Assembly: GCA_008360955.1 (NCBI GenBank)
Contig: LUCM01005629.1
Location: 10,120-74,119 of the forward strand
Origin: Fasciolopsis buskii
Lineage: Eukaryota; Platyhelminthes; Trematoda; Plagiorchiida; Fasciolidae
Direction: 5' to 3'
DNA length: 64,000 nucleotides
The translations under genes were made by a program, and so were the position numbers. A model generated the notes under the pieces. It was given only the letters and a program-made list of their open reading frames with translations, was not told the origin of the DNA and made no database searches. Below, one piece after another: positions 47,151-57,515 of this stretch (position 1 is its first letter; every line of letters begins with the position of its first letter).

Positions 47151-47281
47151 TTGGCATGTGAACGTTCCCTCAGTCATTTGATTGTAAAACTTGCCTTGAG
47201 AAAGACTACCCACGGTAGTCGAAAAGTCGGCGCATTACATCTACCAACAACGCTGTGTCATTAACATTATATGATTCACAA
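47148..47281 (+). repeat. PLE terminal sequence, copy T1 (after the endonuclease)
   Basis: TTGGCATGTGAACGTTCCCT through CATCTACCAACAACGCTGT recurs at 49644-49830 (plus), 61731-61887 (minus) and in part at 35235-35335 (minus). Its place directly after the endonuclease identifies the family as the PLE 3' terminus. Confidence 0.8.
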
Positions 47282-47859
47282 TGATTTTAGTCTATTTGAA
47301 GAAAGGAGTTACTGGAAGGAATCCCACGTGCTACAAAAAGATACCAGCTCCTCAAAGAGAACGACAACGGCAGCGCAAGGCGTGTTGAATTTAGGGACTG
47401 AATCTTTGAGCCTATTTAGAATAAGACAAAGAAACAAGCAAACAAAGTGTACACTTAATGGGTAGCGACTTTCGGGTCTTCTAGCAGGTATAATCACGAA
47501 ACTATTTGAAGTTTATGCTTTTCTGTCATGTCTGTGGATTAGGTAAACAGGTAACACGCTCGTGGTGCTCCAGAATTCCAAAGTGGACGAATCCCGCCAA
47601 AAAACTAGTCATCATCACTGTCATTCAGCATTAAACAGCATGGCAAGCACGACTGATCGTTGCCTTTCTGCCAAAGTTGCAGGTTGCAATAAGCAGAATG
47701 GATATGTAAGTTGGGCAAGAACTGGGCCTTAATGAGTGTAGAAAGAAGAGAATGCCATAGTAGCCAACACCCCAAATACAATCCAGTTTTTCAAACATGT
47801 TTGCAGTCATTCTGATTAGACAGAAAGTGACAACACGAATGGCATTGTTCAGGGTTGGC
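47282..47859. other. Unassigned stretch
   Basis: Two overlapping 62-64 codon frames on opposite strands have no recognised block. Confidence 0.4.
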
Positions 47860-48395
47860 TGTAATACCTCTCTTCTTAACCAGCCAGCTAATTAACGGTA
47901 CTTTCGGATCCCGACCATAGACAGGCCATACATTTTCTCATTCCACCCTACCATATCATCTGTTGACCCGGCGTTGTTTTACCACAGAAAGTAAGATGCG
48001 GTATAATAGGCCAGTGTTCGTCATGAGCAACACGTGACCTAACCAACGAAGTCTACCAACCTAGACGAGTCGTGATAGAATATTCTCGAAATCGGTATGC
48101 AGTACTCGGTTCCTAACTTGCAAATTGCCCACGCAGTCACTCCATCCAGTGCTAGTGATACTAAGAGGGCCTCAGTGGTCGAAAATCTGTCAACGACGGA
48201 CATCTTCGGGAAGCAGTGCTCATGTCCCATAACCATACGGCACGACTGAGCCGACGGCGGTATAATACACAACATAATTTATCTCCGTTGAAATATCAAA
48301 TCGGAACCACAGACGATTCAGTCTGACGTACGTCGGTAAGGCTTTGGATATATGGCTACAAGTACTCGGGATCAGCACCACGAGAAAAGGAAAAT
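47860..48395 (-). mobile_element. LINE reverse transcriptase C-terminal fragment
   Basis: Minus-strand frames give HISKALPTYVRLNRLWFRFD, then VYYTAVGSVVPYGYGT (family VYxTAVRSVLLYGCET), LLPEDVRR, QVRNRVL and VGRLRWLGHVLLM at about 48060-48010. These are the thumb and C-terminal blocks of the CR1-like LINE in correct order, broken by stops. Confidence 0.78.
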
Positions 48396-48590
48396 ATGGG
48401 TACACTACAGTTCTTAGACATTCTAATCACTATACGAGCTCACGGTAGCAATAGAAGCGGCACTCCACCGAAAACCGACAAAGATCGATCACATACAGCA
48501 TTACAGAAGCAATCATTTCAATTGCCTTGGCATTTGGTTTGCATGCATTTCATCACAAGTTTGTGCAATATCAAAAGTAAGTAGGCGTGT
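48396..48590 (+). mobile_element. Penelope-like reverse transcriptase fragment (post-YVDD)
   Basis: The frame reads GTLQFLDILITIRAHGSN then KTDKDRSHTA. It resembles the PLE block LxFLDILVTRxxDGSLxTxVYRKPTHTDRYLH. It is short and abuts an opposite-strand LINE fragment. The assignment is plausible but based on about 35 residues. Confidence 0.5.
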
Positions 48591-49643
48591 TCGATTGCGA
48601 TTCTCTTTATAATAATTTTAACCTTGGACCCTTTAGTGTGAGCGTTTCGTGTGACGCGAGGATTATGCGTTTTCACTTAGGCTAATCGTATACTTATATT
48701 ATTTCCAGGCCGTCATAATAAAAGCACCTTTACTATTATGTATTTCCTTGCTGATCCATGGTCGAATCCTGTAAGCTCTATACTTAAAAAAGCGAAAGTG
48801 TTGTTATCTTCTTCCTGCTTGTTGTTCTGGACGGCGGGATGTGCTGTGTTAAAATGATGGAGCACTTGCTCATGTCAGTCTTAGGAGCTAAAGATAAAAT
48901 AACCATCCTGCAATCTGCTCCCTAGAAAGAGAACATCTCATGACTGTTAAGCTGTGGTTCGCTGAAATGAACCCCAAAACAGTTCATTTGAGATGTTTGT
49001 CTATGGGAAAGCTTTCCGGTGATGTCCATGTGATCAAATACCAGAGGTTGTCCCAAAAGTGTTCTACATATTTCATAGGAAGCAATACAATACCAAGTTC
49101 GCTTATGATAGTATAGCGCAATGTTTGCACATCATGCATGTACGATATTTATTTGAGTTACTGTAGCATATTCCGATACAACTGCAATCATTTTAAGGTT
49201 ATAATACACTGTGTATAAACTGTGTTTCAGGAAAGTTTTCCTATCCAATTCCAAGTTCATCTTTATCAGTAATATCATCATTATCCAAGTCATTACTATT
49301 ATTAATATTATTATTATTTTTATCGTCATCGTCATCGACAACGGTAACTGTGGCTTAGAAGTACGAGACCACGGAAAGATTACTTAGTTATGTCTAAATC
49401 TGTTTGATTGAGTCGTCTCAAAACCGTTATAGAAATTCAGGAACTGCTACTTAGGATGCAGAACTGAATGTGGAACAATACAAAATGCATTTCAGGTGAT
49501 TACTGGGAAACCACAGGAAGAACTACGCAAATGACATTTCTGATACCACTTCTTGGGAATGCTTCCGGATATTCAGCGTTGTACAAAGGAAAAGAGAGGA
49601 AAAAGAAACCTACGGGGGTGAATTTTAACAATAAGCTATTGAT
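48591..49643. other. Unassigned AT-rich stretch
   Basis: It contains an imperfect ATT/ATC-rich tract at about 49255-49340 and no gene. Confidence 0.45.
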
Positions 49644-49830
49644 CAGTTGGCATGTGAACGTTCCCTCAGTCATTTGATTGCAAAACATGCCTTGAGAAAG
49701 ACCACCCACGGTAGTCGAAAAGTCGGCGCATTACATCTACCAACAACACTGTTATTAATATTATATCAATCACAACTAAGAACCAATACATGGCGCATCG
49801 ATTTTTCGACACACTCGTTACATCATTTGG
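49644..49830 (+). repeat. PLE terminal sequence, copy T2
   Basis: This is the fullest terminal copy, extending through GGCGCATCGATTTTTCGACA to ATCATTTGGTCCTGA. It stands without PLE coding sequence, so it is a 5'-truncated insertion. Confidence 0.78.
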
Positions 49831-52334
49831 TCCTGATATTCACAAGTTATTTTAAACCCCATGATATCGGTGACACTGCTGTTGGTAGAGGCCCCATGGC
49901 TAGTCTTTTTCAAAATAAATTAACGATCACATCAGTTAACTACTTGTAAGTAGCATGCGTACCAGGCTAAAAATAGAATATTCGGTAGGAGATTCAATGA
50001 TATGTGAAACTTGTAAGGCAGATCCCGTGGGTGTTCGGCCTTGCAACGCAGAAAGTTACTGTTGTCCAAGCAAACGGAAATCACAATGGAAAAGACTGCA
50101 AATTTTATGCAATTCAGTTGATTATCATGTTACAAGTAAAAATGGAAATGTGAACAGAAAAGATTTAAAAAAGACGAAATCGTTTGGTTGCTGTTTATTC
50201 TTTTTGATTGTGCAGCATGAAGGCCAGAGATTTACTGAGTTTTAGGTCAAACCGCTTTAGGTTTTCGGTTTTACAGGAGGAATGCTCAAATCATTTCTGT
50301 ATATTACTGACCCAGTGCACACTACAGTCGTTTGAGTAGTAGTATGACCTGTTTCTTCAAATAGTTTATTTTAGAAAAGGCGAAACTCCATGACGAAGAG
50401 TAAAATATTATACACTGAACCCGGTATACACCACACTGATGGAGGGCGATAAAGTCTAACCTCATTGATGGATCAAAAATGTCAAGTTTTCCTATCCTAC
50501 TGAATGTTGCTAAAATCATTCTTTGTTGAAATATCTTTAGAGGAAATATCAGCGATGAACAAAGTATTTAGATTACAGCAACCAAAAAAAGAAAACTGCA
50601 AGCCAGTGAACAGTCCAGTGGGATTTGAAGTAATAATTTTGACGCTTTCATCGTGCCGTGTCGCTCTTAGGACACCCGTTTCGGGATTTGACCGAGCTAG
50701 GGATTTCCAGTTTCTATTTCTTCTAATCGATAGAATCGATCATGTGATTCCTATTTCTCAAAATACAACAAACGATCCTACTGTAGACCACTTTAGGTCA
50801 CCTTATTCGCAAACAAACGATCTTAATCAGTAAGTATGGCATCCGTGATTAAAGCGAATGTTCACCACTTATGGTTTACAAAATCCAAGCGACCGATTTC
50901 GTGTACTTTTTTGACCGTACTATTCCAAAGGCTAGGCTGACTGAGGACACATTGCTTTCAACAAATTGATGCTGACTAATCTCACTATTATTTTGGAAAC
51001 GGCTGTGAAACCACCCGAGTCAAAACTGACTGGAAAACAAATCTGTAGCTTGAGGCTTAAATAAGTAAATGCCACAGTTCCGGCACAACAAAAACTGAAC
51101 CAGAACACATTCTGTTAAAATGGACGTATTGATGGCCACTATCACTGTTAGTGGACAGACGGGGGTGAAAAGAGTGACTAAAAGCGCTTGCTCCTCAAAA
51201 CTTTAATGAAGACTCGTTTAAAAGATTGACAAGAACGGCTCGCCTCATGGAATTCAGCTAGTGACTTTGAACGTGACTAACTGGGGATACATTGGAGACT
51301 AAAGACCAGGAGTTTCGTTGCTATCCCGATTCCGATGGTCCAAGTGTCGCATACTGGTGAATACACTGACTTGGATTAGACTCCTGAGTTTTCCAGCCCA
51401 TTTTGCCAGCTGAAGATCAAGAAGCACTTAATTCCCTTCAAGCTAGCACCAGTTCCGTATCTTACAGTAACACTCTGACCTATTTGGACGAAACTTTTCT
51501 AAGAGCACATGATCTCAGAGATTGCAAGTTTCTAATGGCTAATATACCCTAGGTCTTTGAGAAATATTTTCAATCTCTCTCAGGCCAGTGTCTGGCTCTC
51601 AAAGCAAAGTAAGGGTTACGAGAGTTCTCCACATCCCCATCCGTAATCCAGAACCTGATATAAAGATCGTTCTTTTGTTCATCATCAAAGAGAACTGTTT
51701 AGTGTCAGCTCAAATTGCCGTTGCCGAAAGCAAACTGCCTATTCGAAGCAATTAATGAAGTAGCTCTAAAGTATTTGGGTTTTACTGACAGATTTATCCA
51801 GGCCAAAGTTAACTGAAATAACCGCTCCTCAAACGAAAAACCAATAAGCACAGGTGGGACAAGACTATGCTAGCGCTTGCATCATAAACTTCAACGCAAA
51901 AGCCAATCGATAAATTAAGTGACTAAGAGGCAAAAAAGAATTTAATATACTGTATACTGAAAGAATAGCATAACAGATATGATGAGCAGAATGTTTGAAG
52001 CCAAAACCAGAAGTACCGGTTGAGTACTCACTTTCTAGTGGCTTCTCTCACACACAATAGCAATGCAACACAGAAGTTGTGCTAAAATAACTTGAGGCAT
52101 TGAAGAAACCATAAGGAAATCAGCAGGCAGCTTTTATTGGGGGCGAAAGCTAAATAATCAAGAAAAGCAATGCAGAACAAGTACAGGAGTTGGATCAGCT
52201 TTTATGGAAAATCAGATAGAAGGAGAGAAAATATATGACCTTGTCGTAAGCGGTTAAATTCCTAGGTTAATGTGTGAACGGTGATTAGCTTCCTTGATGT
52301 CGATTTTGCAAACGACAGTTGATGATATCATGAC
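49831..52334. other. Unassigned stretch
   Basis: The plus frame at 50504-50833 (109 codons) ends LNQ and has no recognised block; no conserved feature was found. Confidence 0.4.
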
Positions 52335-52570
52335 GAACTACCCCACTCCATCAAACCGCACATCGCTCCAGATAAAATACCTTTCGACTGAAAAAGCAGT
52401 GTTGATGGCTGTCATCGGTTGCGTAAGCACCGACAATGCAGATGTGTAGTTTGGGAATGTCATTAATCCCCACCGGAACTTGTAACATGTTGGGGGGTGG
52501 GTGGAGCGTGAGATAATCAAATCTCTTTTCCCAACGTGGACCTTTTCCCTGCCAGATGAGTCAATTAAAA
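52335..52570 (-). mobile_element. Possible LINE endonuclease fragment
   Basis: The minus-strand frame reads NDIPKLHICIVGAYATDDSH then FSRKVFYLERCAV. It resembles the APE endonuclease block hxVVSAYAPTDxSxxxxKDEFYxxL of fluke LINEs. It is short and surrounded by stops. Confidence 0.4.
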
Positions 52571-55260
52571 GAGTAGGTTAAAAAACACTGTCCGCGTGAT
52601 ATCCGTACTACGTATAGGGGTGGGGTTACTGTTTGAACACTGTTTTACAGAGGAATTGAAATAAGCACACAAGAAGTAACAGGTTGCACAGAAAAACTAA
52701 ACAAAACACTGAAGTTTAACAAAACACGATATCAAATTCAGTTGGAAACAATCCACAGACCAACCCATATCCAGAGGTTGCAATATATACGAAAATCGTA
52801 AGTCTTCTCTCAACTACCTCTGAACGATGGTGACGCTATTTGTATAACTAGTATGAACAGTAGTACTTAGTAAACGACAGCACTAAGTCATCAAACGCAA
52901 AGGGCTCACCCAATCGCCCTACCTACAACGATACCGATGCCAACGCCCTCGGGATAACAGAAGCTCTTCGGCTGCACCAAATTCAAATGTCTATCAGTTA
53001 GGATGTGGATGATCAGCTCCTTGTTTGCGCACTACACGGAAACAATTCCATCACCAAATGTCCAAACAGAATCCGGTGCCGTAACAAAACGGACCGAACA
53101 GTCCGTTCAGATGATCACCTCATTCTAATGAAAAGCGCTTAGGTCTAAGATAGTGCAACACTACTCAGCAAAAGTACCAACTGACTCCAAGAAAATCGTT
53201 TAAGATCATAGACAATAGAAATACAAGGTTTCCAAAGTACGCAGAGGTTCTAATCAGCCTCCAAGTTAAACACGACCTGTGCTGATAGCACCGTGACTCT
53301 GTTTTGGTAGGTGGATCATTTACTTCTTTTTCACTCGTTCCTGGTCGCTGATATTAGCATTCAGAACGGCACTCCGGCTGATGATGAAACGTGTGCTATC
53401 TAGGTGCCAAGTTCAGCAATCAGAACTCCATGAAAACCAATAACGTGAGCCATACCTAACAAAATATGTCAAAACGACTGAGTCGTTTATTGCCTTCCAA
53501 GCCCTGTTTACACCCGTTATCATTCACCTCCATGTTATCTCTCATTTAATGGGTTATTTTTACAGACTGTAAAAGAAAAGATCACACTGATTGCAGCGTG
53601 GATGTTTGCAGATGTAATGAAGTGGTCATGGACAAGGTATTTTAAACGGCGTTTTTGATTTTTGCATTTAGAGTATCCTCTGAAAGTGAGAGAACTAATC
53701 CCGTAAGTTGCAATTGTATAAATGGTTTATAACTGCCAGAAATTTTTACAATGATATGGCACAATCGGATGCACATCTGAAATTACTACAGACAATGTAG
53801 CGCAAAACATTCACGTTAATTGCATTTTTACCAATAGTGACAATTTGCAAAACGATGAACAAAAGAAAACACACCATTGTGAAAAATGATTTCTTTGATT
53901 AGCATCAGGTCCTAAATGTGCCGGAATAATCTAGTTTTTTGAACTTAAAAAGGGCGGTAGCTAAACTCGTCAATCAAAATCAAAATGATTGTATTCAGCC
54001 TGTACGGTCGAGAGTTATGGTTTAATCTGCTTAGTCTGTCGGGACCCACTGGCTCTTCCATGGTGTTCATTTCAGGCCACACACCTGATCGCCTCCATGT
54101 GCAACAGCCTAATTTCAACTTTCCCCGTTTGCTGGGGCGTATGACAATCACTTAGACCTTCCGTTCAGGTTTGTAGTTGCTACGATTCCGTATCGTGTGT
54201 AAATCATCTGATCTGGACATAGAGATCTAAAGCCGAAATCCAAACTCGATAAGACCTACTGGAAAGCAGCGGCTTTTAGACTCCTTGGTCCAGTGTCCAA
54301 AAAACATACAAAATGGAGTGCTGAAACCCTACTCACGATGATTTGCACATGCCCTAGTTTGCTTTGACGCTATTCAAGTCAGGCCTTTTAATCAAATGGT
54401 CACAAATGAGCTGTGGAAATCGGCCGTCCTCATCGGACTGGGCACCGAGGTAGTCCCCTGCCCAAAGGCCAGCTATGACTTCCATGAAATTAAAAATCTC
54501 TTTATTTCCTCTTAATTCATGGCTTCCGAACCAAAACCCAAATTTTAACAGTATTTACCGAGGCCTTACTCGTTTACCCTACAAAAATGATATTGAAGTT
54601 ACCAAATGTTTGTCGCCTTTGGCTGGTTGCACGAATGGGCGATTAGCTTTTTAGCAAACGTTCGCACAGTCCCAAGTTAAACTGAAACAACTGTACTATT
54701 CTCGATTGCATCGAAGAAGAAGGTCGTTTCATCAAACTAAGGTCTGACCATAGAAAATTCTGGTAACCATTAATTTTTGTGATAAAAAGCGACAACGGCT
54801 CACCTGGCTAGATTCAGGTAGACCAAATGGTCATCAGTCACCGGTGGCGCGGATCATTCGACGACTGTTGATCATTCTGGTCCACACCTGTGGACTCAGA
54901 TCATGCTTCAGTCCGAGCTCGCCCTTGTTTTCACTCAGTCTGTGGTCACGCCGACAAGAGAGGGAGAATGGCTGGCGAGGAGTGATCTTGGTGTCGAGTC
55001 AGAACCAGATGGTCAGGCCACAAATAAAAATTGCTGCAACTCGCACTGGCCGTACCGGAGTCATCTCGGCATTTTAGGTCTGTTCAAACCAGCTTTCGAA
55101 GAGTGCGACCATCCGAGTTCCGAGAGAGAGTATAATTGAGAGAATACGGGTTATTGGGTGGTTTGACTTTGATCCCGTGATTGCTTCGTTGCGATGTCTT
55201 TCATCGGCTGTAATGTTATGTAAGGTAGAATAAATGAGTAGACGGAAGAATTTTGTGGAG
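52571..55260. other. Unassigned stretch
   Basis: No family block was found. The frames at 54844-55139 lie upstream of a LINE tail in the same orientation and may be decayed LINE. Confidence 0.4.
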
Positions 55261-55680
55261 TAGAGCTCAGAATTCAGGTAGTAAGTAGCTGGGTCCTAGG
55301 GTTTGCAATTTAGTAACAGACACTGAGAATACAGAATACTGAGGTGGTTGGGACATGTTCTGTGCATGCTCACGAAACAGCTGCCTCGTTCTACACTGTT
55401 CTGCTAGACAGGTGATGGTTTGAGGGTGGTTTGAGGTAGTCAATTGATGACATTGGAGAAATGTATGGGGGCGCTGACCAGCGGACTGGCCTGTGTTAGG
55501 TAAGTTAAGACTATTGGTTGGGGTCTGCGAGAGACTACCCCGTAGTGGTATGATTTGGGTGCCATACGTGTTATAAGGTTGTAAGGCCACAGTCAGTGGC
55601 ATTCTCGCACTCAAAACCTTTCTCCTTTTTTGTTGTTTAACCTTCTTGTTTTCCACTGTTCCTTGTTCCTTTCCCTGTTT
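55261..55680 (+). mobile_element. LINE reverse transcriptase C-terminal and 3' end fragment
   Basis: On the plus strand LGHVLCMLTKQLPRST (about 55350-55398), then the GGSQLMTLEKCMGALTSGLA block (family GGQxMTWRRGMKxLTSGLAxVG) and GHSQWHSRTQNLSPF near 55588-55632 match the C-terminus of the CR1-like LINE. The long open frame on the opposite strand (55267-55773) is an antisense shadow. A close relative follows at 56490. Confidence 0.72.
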
Positions 55681-56213
55681 GATGAGACGATGCTTGAGAT
55701 ATAACCTTGGTTTAGGCCATAGCACCTTGGTGTGTGTAGGTTCATGTTTTCTCCGACTTAACAACAGCCTCAATGAATGTTTCTGTAATGATACTGTTGT
55801 TTAGTATAGAGCACTGTCTTTTGGAAAACACATAAGTGCGTACGTGCGCAATCTTTCATGATGATTTTCAGTTAAAGATAAAAGAAGTCATTTATCCTTT
55901 GTTCGTATAAACCTGTTGGTAACAAATAGACAATCAGATCACAGATGCCTTTTTCGCGCATTATTTTTGGTTTAATTGTTTTACTGGGAGAGAGGCTGGT
56001 ATCAGCGCTTTCCATACATTCCACGTTCTGAAATTCCACAGCGAAAACCGGCAGTAAAAACAGGGGATAATCGATATAATATAATCCCAAAGTTCCGTTG
56101 ACTAATTGGCTGAAGATACTGAAAGATGCGGCGGTGAACCCCAAACGCTGGCACTCATGTTATCACTTTTGTGAAGTCTGAAATATTTATCATGTAAATA
56201 CTAATTACGCAAG

Positions 56214-56409
56214 CATGAATATCATCGCTCACTCAACCATAAAGAAACCAATGGAAGCACTGTACATGCTATTTCATGCTTTGTTAGAAATCATTCTCTA
56301 GCATGGCAATAGGGCCCACCGCGCCCGAACTGGGACCGGCGAACCCGAAACAAGGAACGAAACGATTCTGAGTCGAAATTAGCCAAATACGCATACCTGG
56401 GCTTCGAAG
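56214..56409 (-). repeat. tRNA-headed hammerhead SINE, copy 6 (indel-noisy)
   Basis: It aligns along its length to copy 2 but with many single-base insertions (for example GGACCGGCGAACCCGAAACA for GGACGCGAACCCGAACA). The ribozyme core is disrupted. The pattern looks more like uncorrected sequencing error near the gap than ordinary drift. Confidence 0.75.
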
Positions 56410-56489
56410 GTGGGTCTCTCCGTTGAGAGAGAGATATTGAAAGAATAACGTTTGGTGTTTGATCGCATTTGTCATCGTCTTATTGGGTA

Positions 56490-56800
56490 GAATATGATGG
56501 GAGAATTTTGTGAGTAACTCAGAAGTCAGGAGTAAGTAGCTGGGTCCTAGGGTTTGGCATTTAAGAGAACAGACACTGAATCAGGATAAGCTGAGGTGTT
56601 GGGCAGCTGTTTCGTGCAGCTCACGCAAACGCGCCTCGTTTAACACTTTGCGCGAGACAGGTGATGGTTTGAGGGTGGTTTGAGGTAGTCAATTGATGAC
56701 ATTGGAGAAAAGTATGGAGGCGTTGACCAGTTGACTGGCCTGTGTAGGTACAGTTAGACTATTTGGGTTGGGATCTACAAGCTTCCTCGAGGTAATGGTT
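56490..56800 (+). mobile_element. LINE 3' fragment, second copy of the 55261 sequence
   Basis: It shares long identical stretches with 55250-55540, such as GTAAGTAGCTGGGTCCTAGG and the run from GACAGGTGATGGTTTGAGGG to GACATTGGAGAAA. It differs by many short indels. The two copies lie about 1.24 kb apart in the same orientation, with SINE copy 6 between them. Confidence 0.75.
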
Positions 56801-56931
56801 AGAGACAATCAAAGATACAGCCCAATGTCGCAGTCTGCGGCGCTCTTTTTTAATACACAAATAGAAATACAGTGTAAGGGGTAAATTCCACGGTCAGAAG
56901 ACATAGCGTGCAGTTGGGGGAAGAGTGAGAG

Positions 56932-57515
56932 NNNNNNNNNNNNNNNNNNNNNNNNNNNNNNNNNNNNNNNNNNNNNNNNNNNNNNNNNNNNNNNNNNNNN
57001 NNNNNNNNNNNNNNNNNNNNNNNNNNNNNNNNNNNNNNNNNNNNNNNNNNNNNNNNNNNNNNNNNNNNNNNNNNNNNNNNNNNNNNNNNNNNNNNNNNNN
57101 NNNNNNNNNNNNNNNNNNNNNNNNNNNNNNNNNNNNNNNNNNNNNNNNNNNNNNNNNNNNNNNNNNNNNNNNNNNNNNNNNNNNNNNNNNNNNNNNNNNN
57201 NNNNNNNNNNNNNNNNNNNNNNNNNNNNNNNNNNNNNNNNNNNNNNNNNNNNNNNNNNNNNNNNNNNNNNNNNNNNNNNNNNNNNNNNNNNNNNNNNNNN
57301 NNNNNNNNNNNNNNNNNNNNNNNNNNNNNNNNNNNNNNNNNNNNNNNNNNNNNNNNNNNNNNNNNNNNNNNNNNNNNNNNNNNNNNNNNNNNNNNNNNNN
57401 NNNNNNNNNNNNNNNNNNNNNNNNNNNNNNNNNNNNNNNNNNNNNNNNNNNNNNNNNNNNNNNNNNNNNNNNNNNNNNNNNNNNNNNNNNNNNNNNNNNN
57501 NNNNNNNNNNNNNNN
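56932..57515. other. Assembly gap of 584 N
   Basis: A run of undetermined bases; frames crossing it are artefacts. Confidence 1.

Noticed and set aside
55267..55773. 168-codon open frame on the minus strand
   Set aside because: It is antisense to a LINE reverse transcriptase tail whose plus-strand blocks are recognisable; low-complexity Gln/Thr/Pro content fits a shadow.
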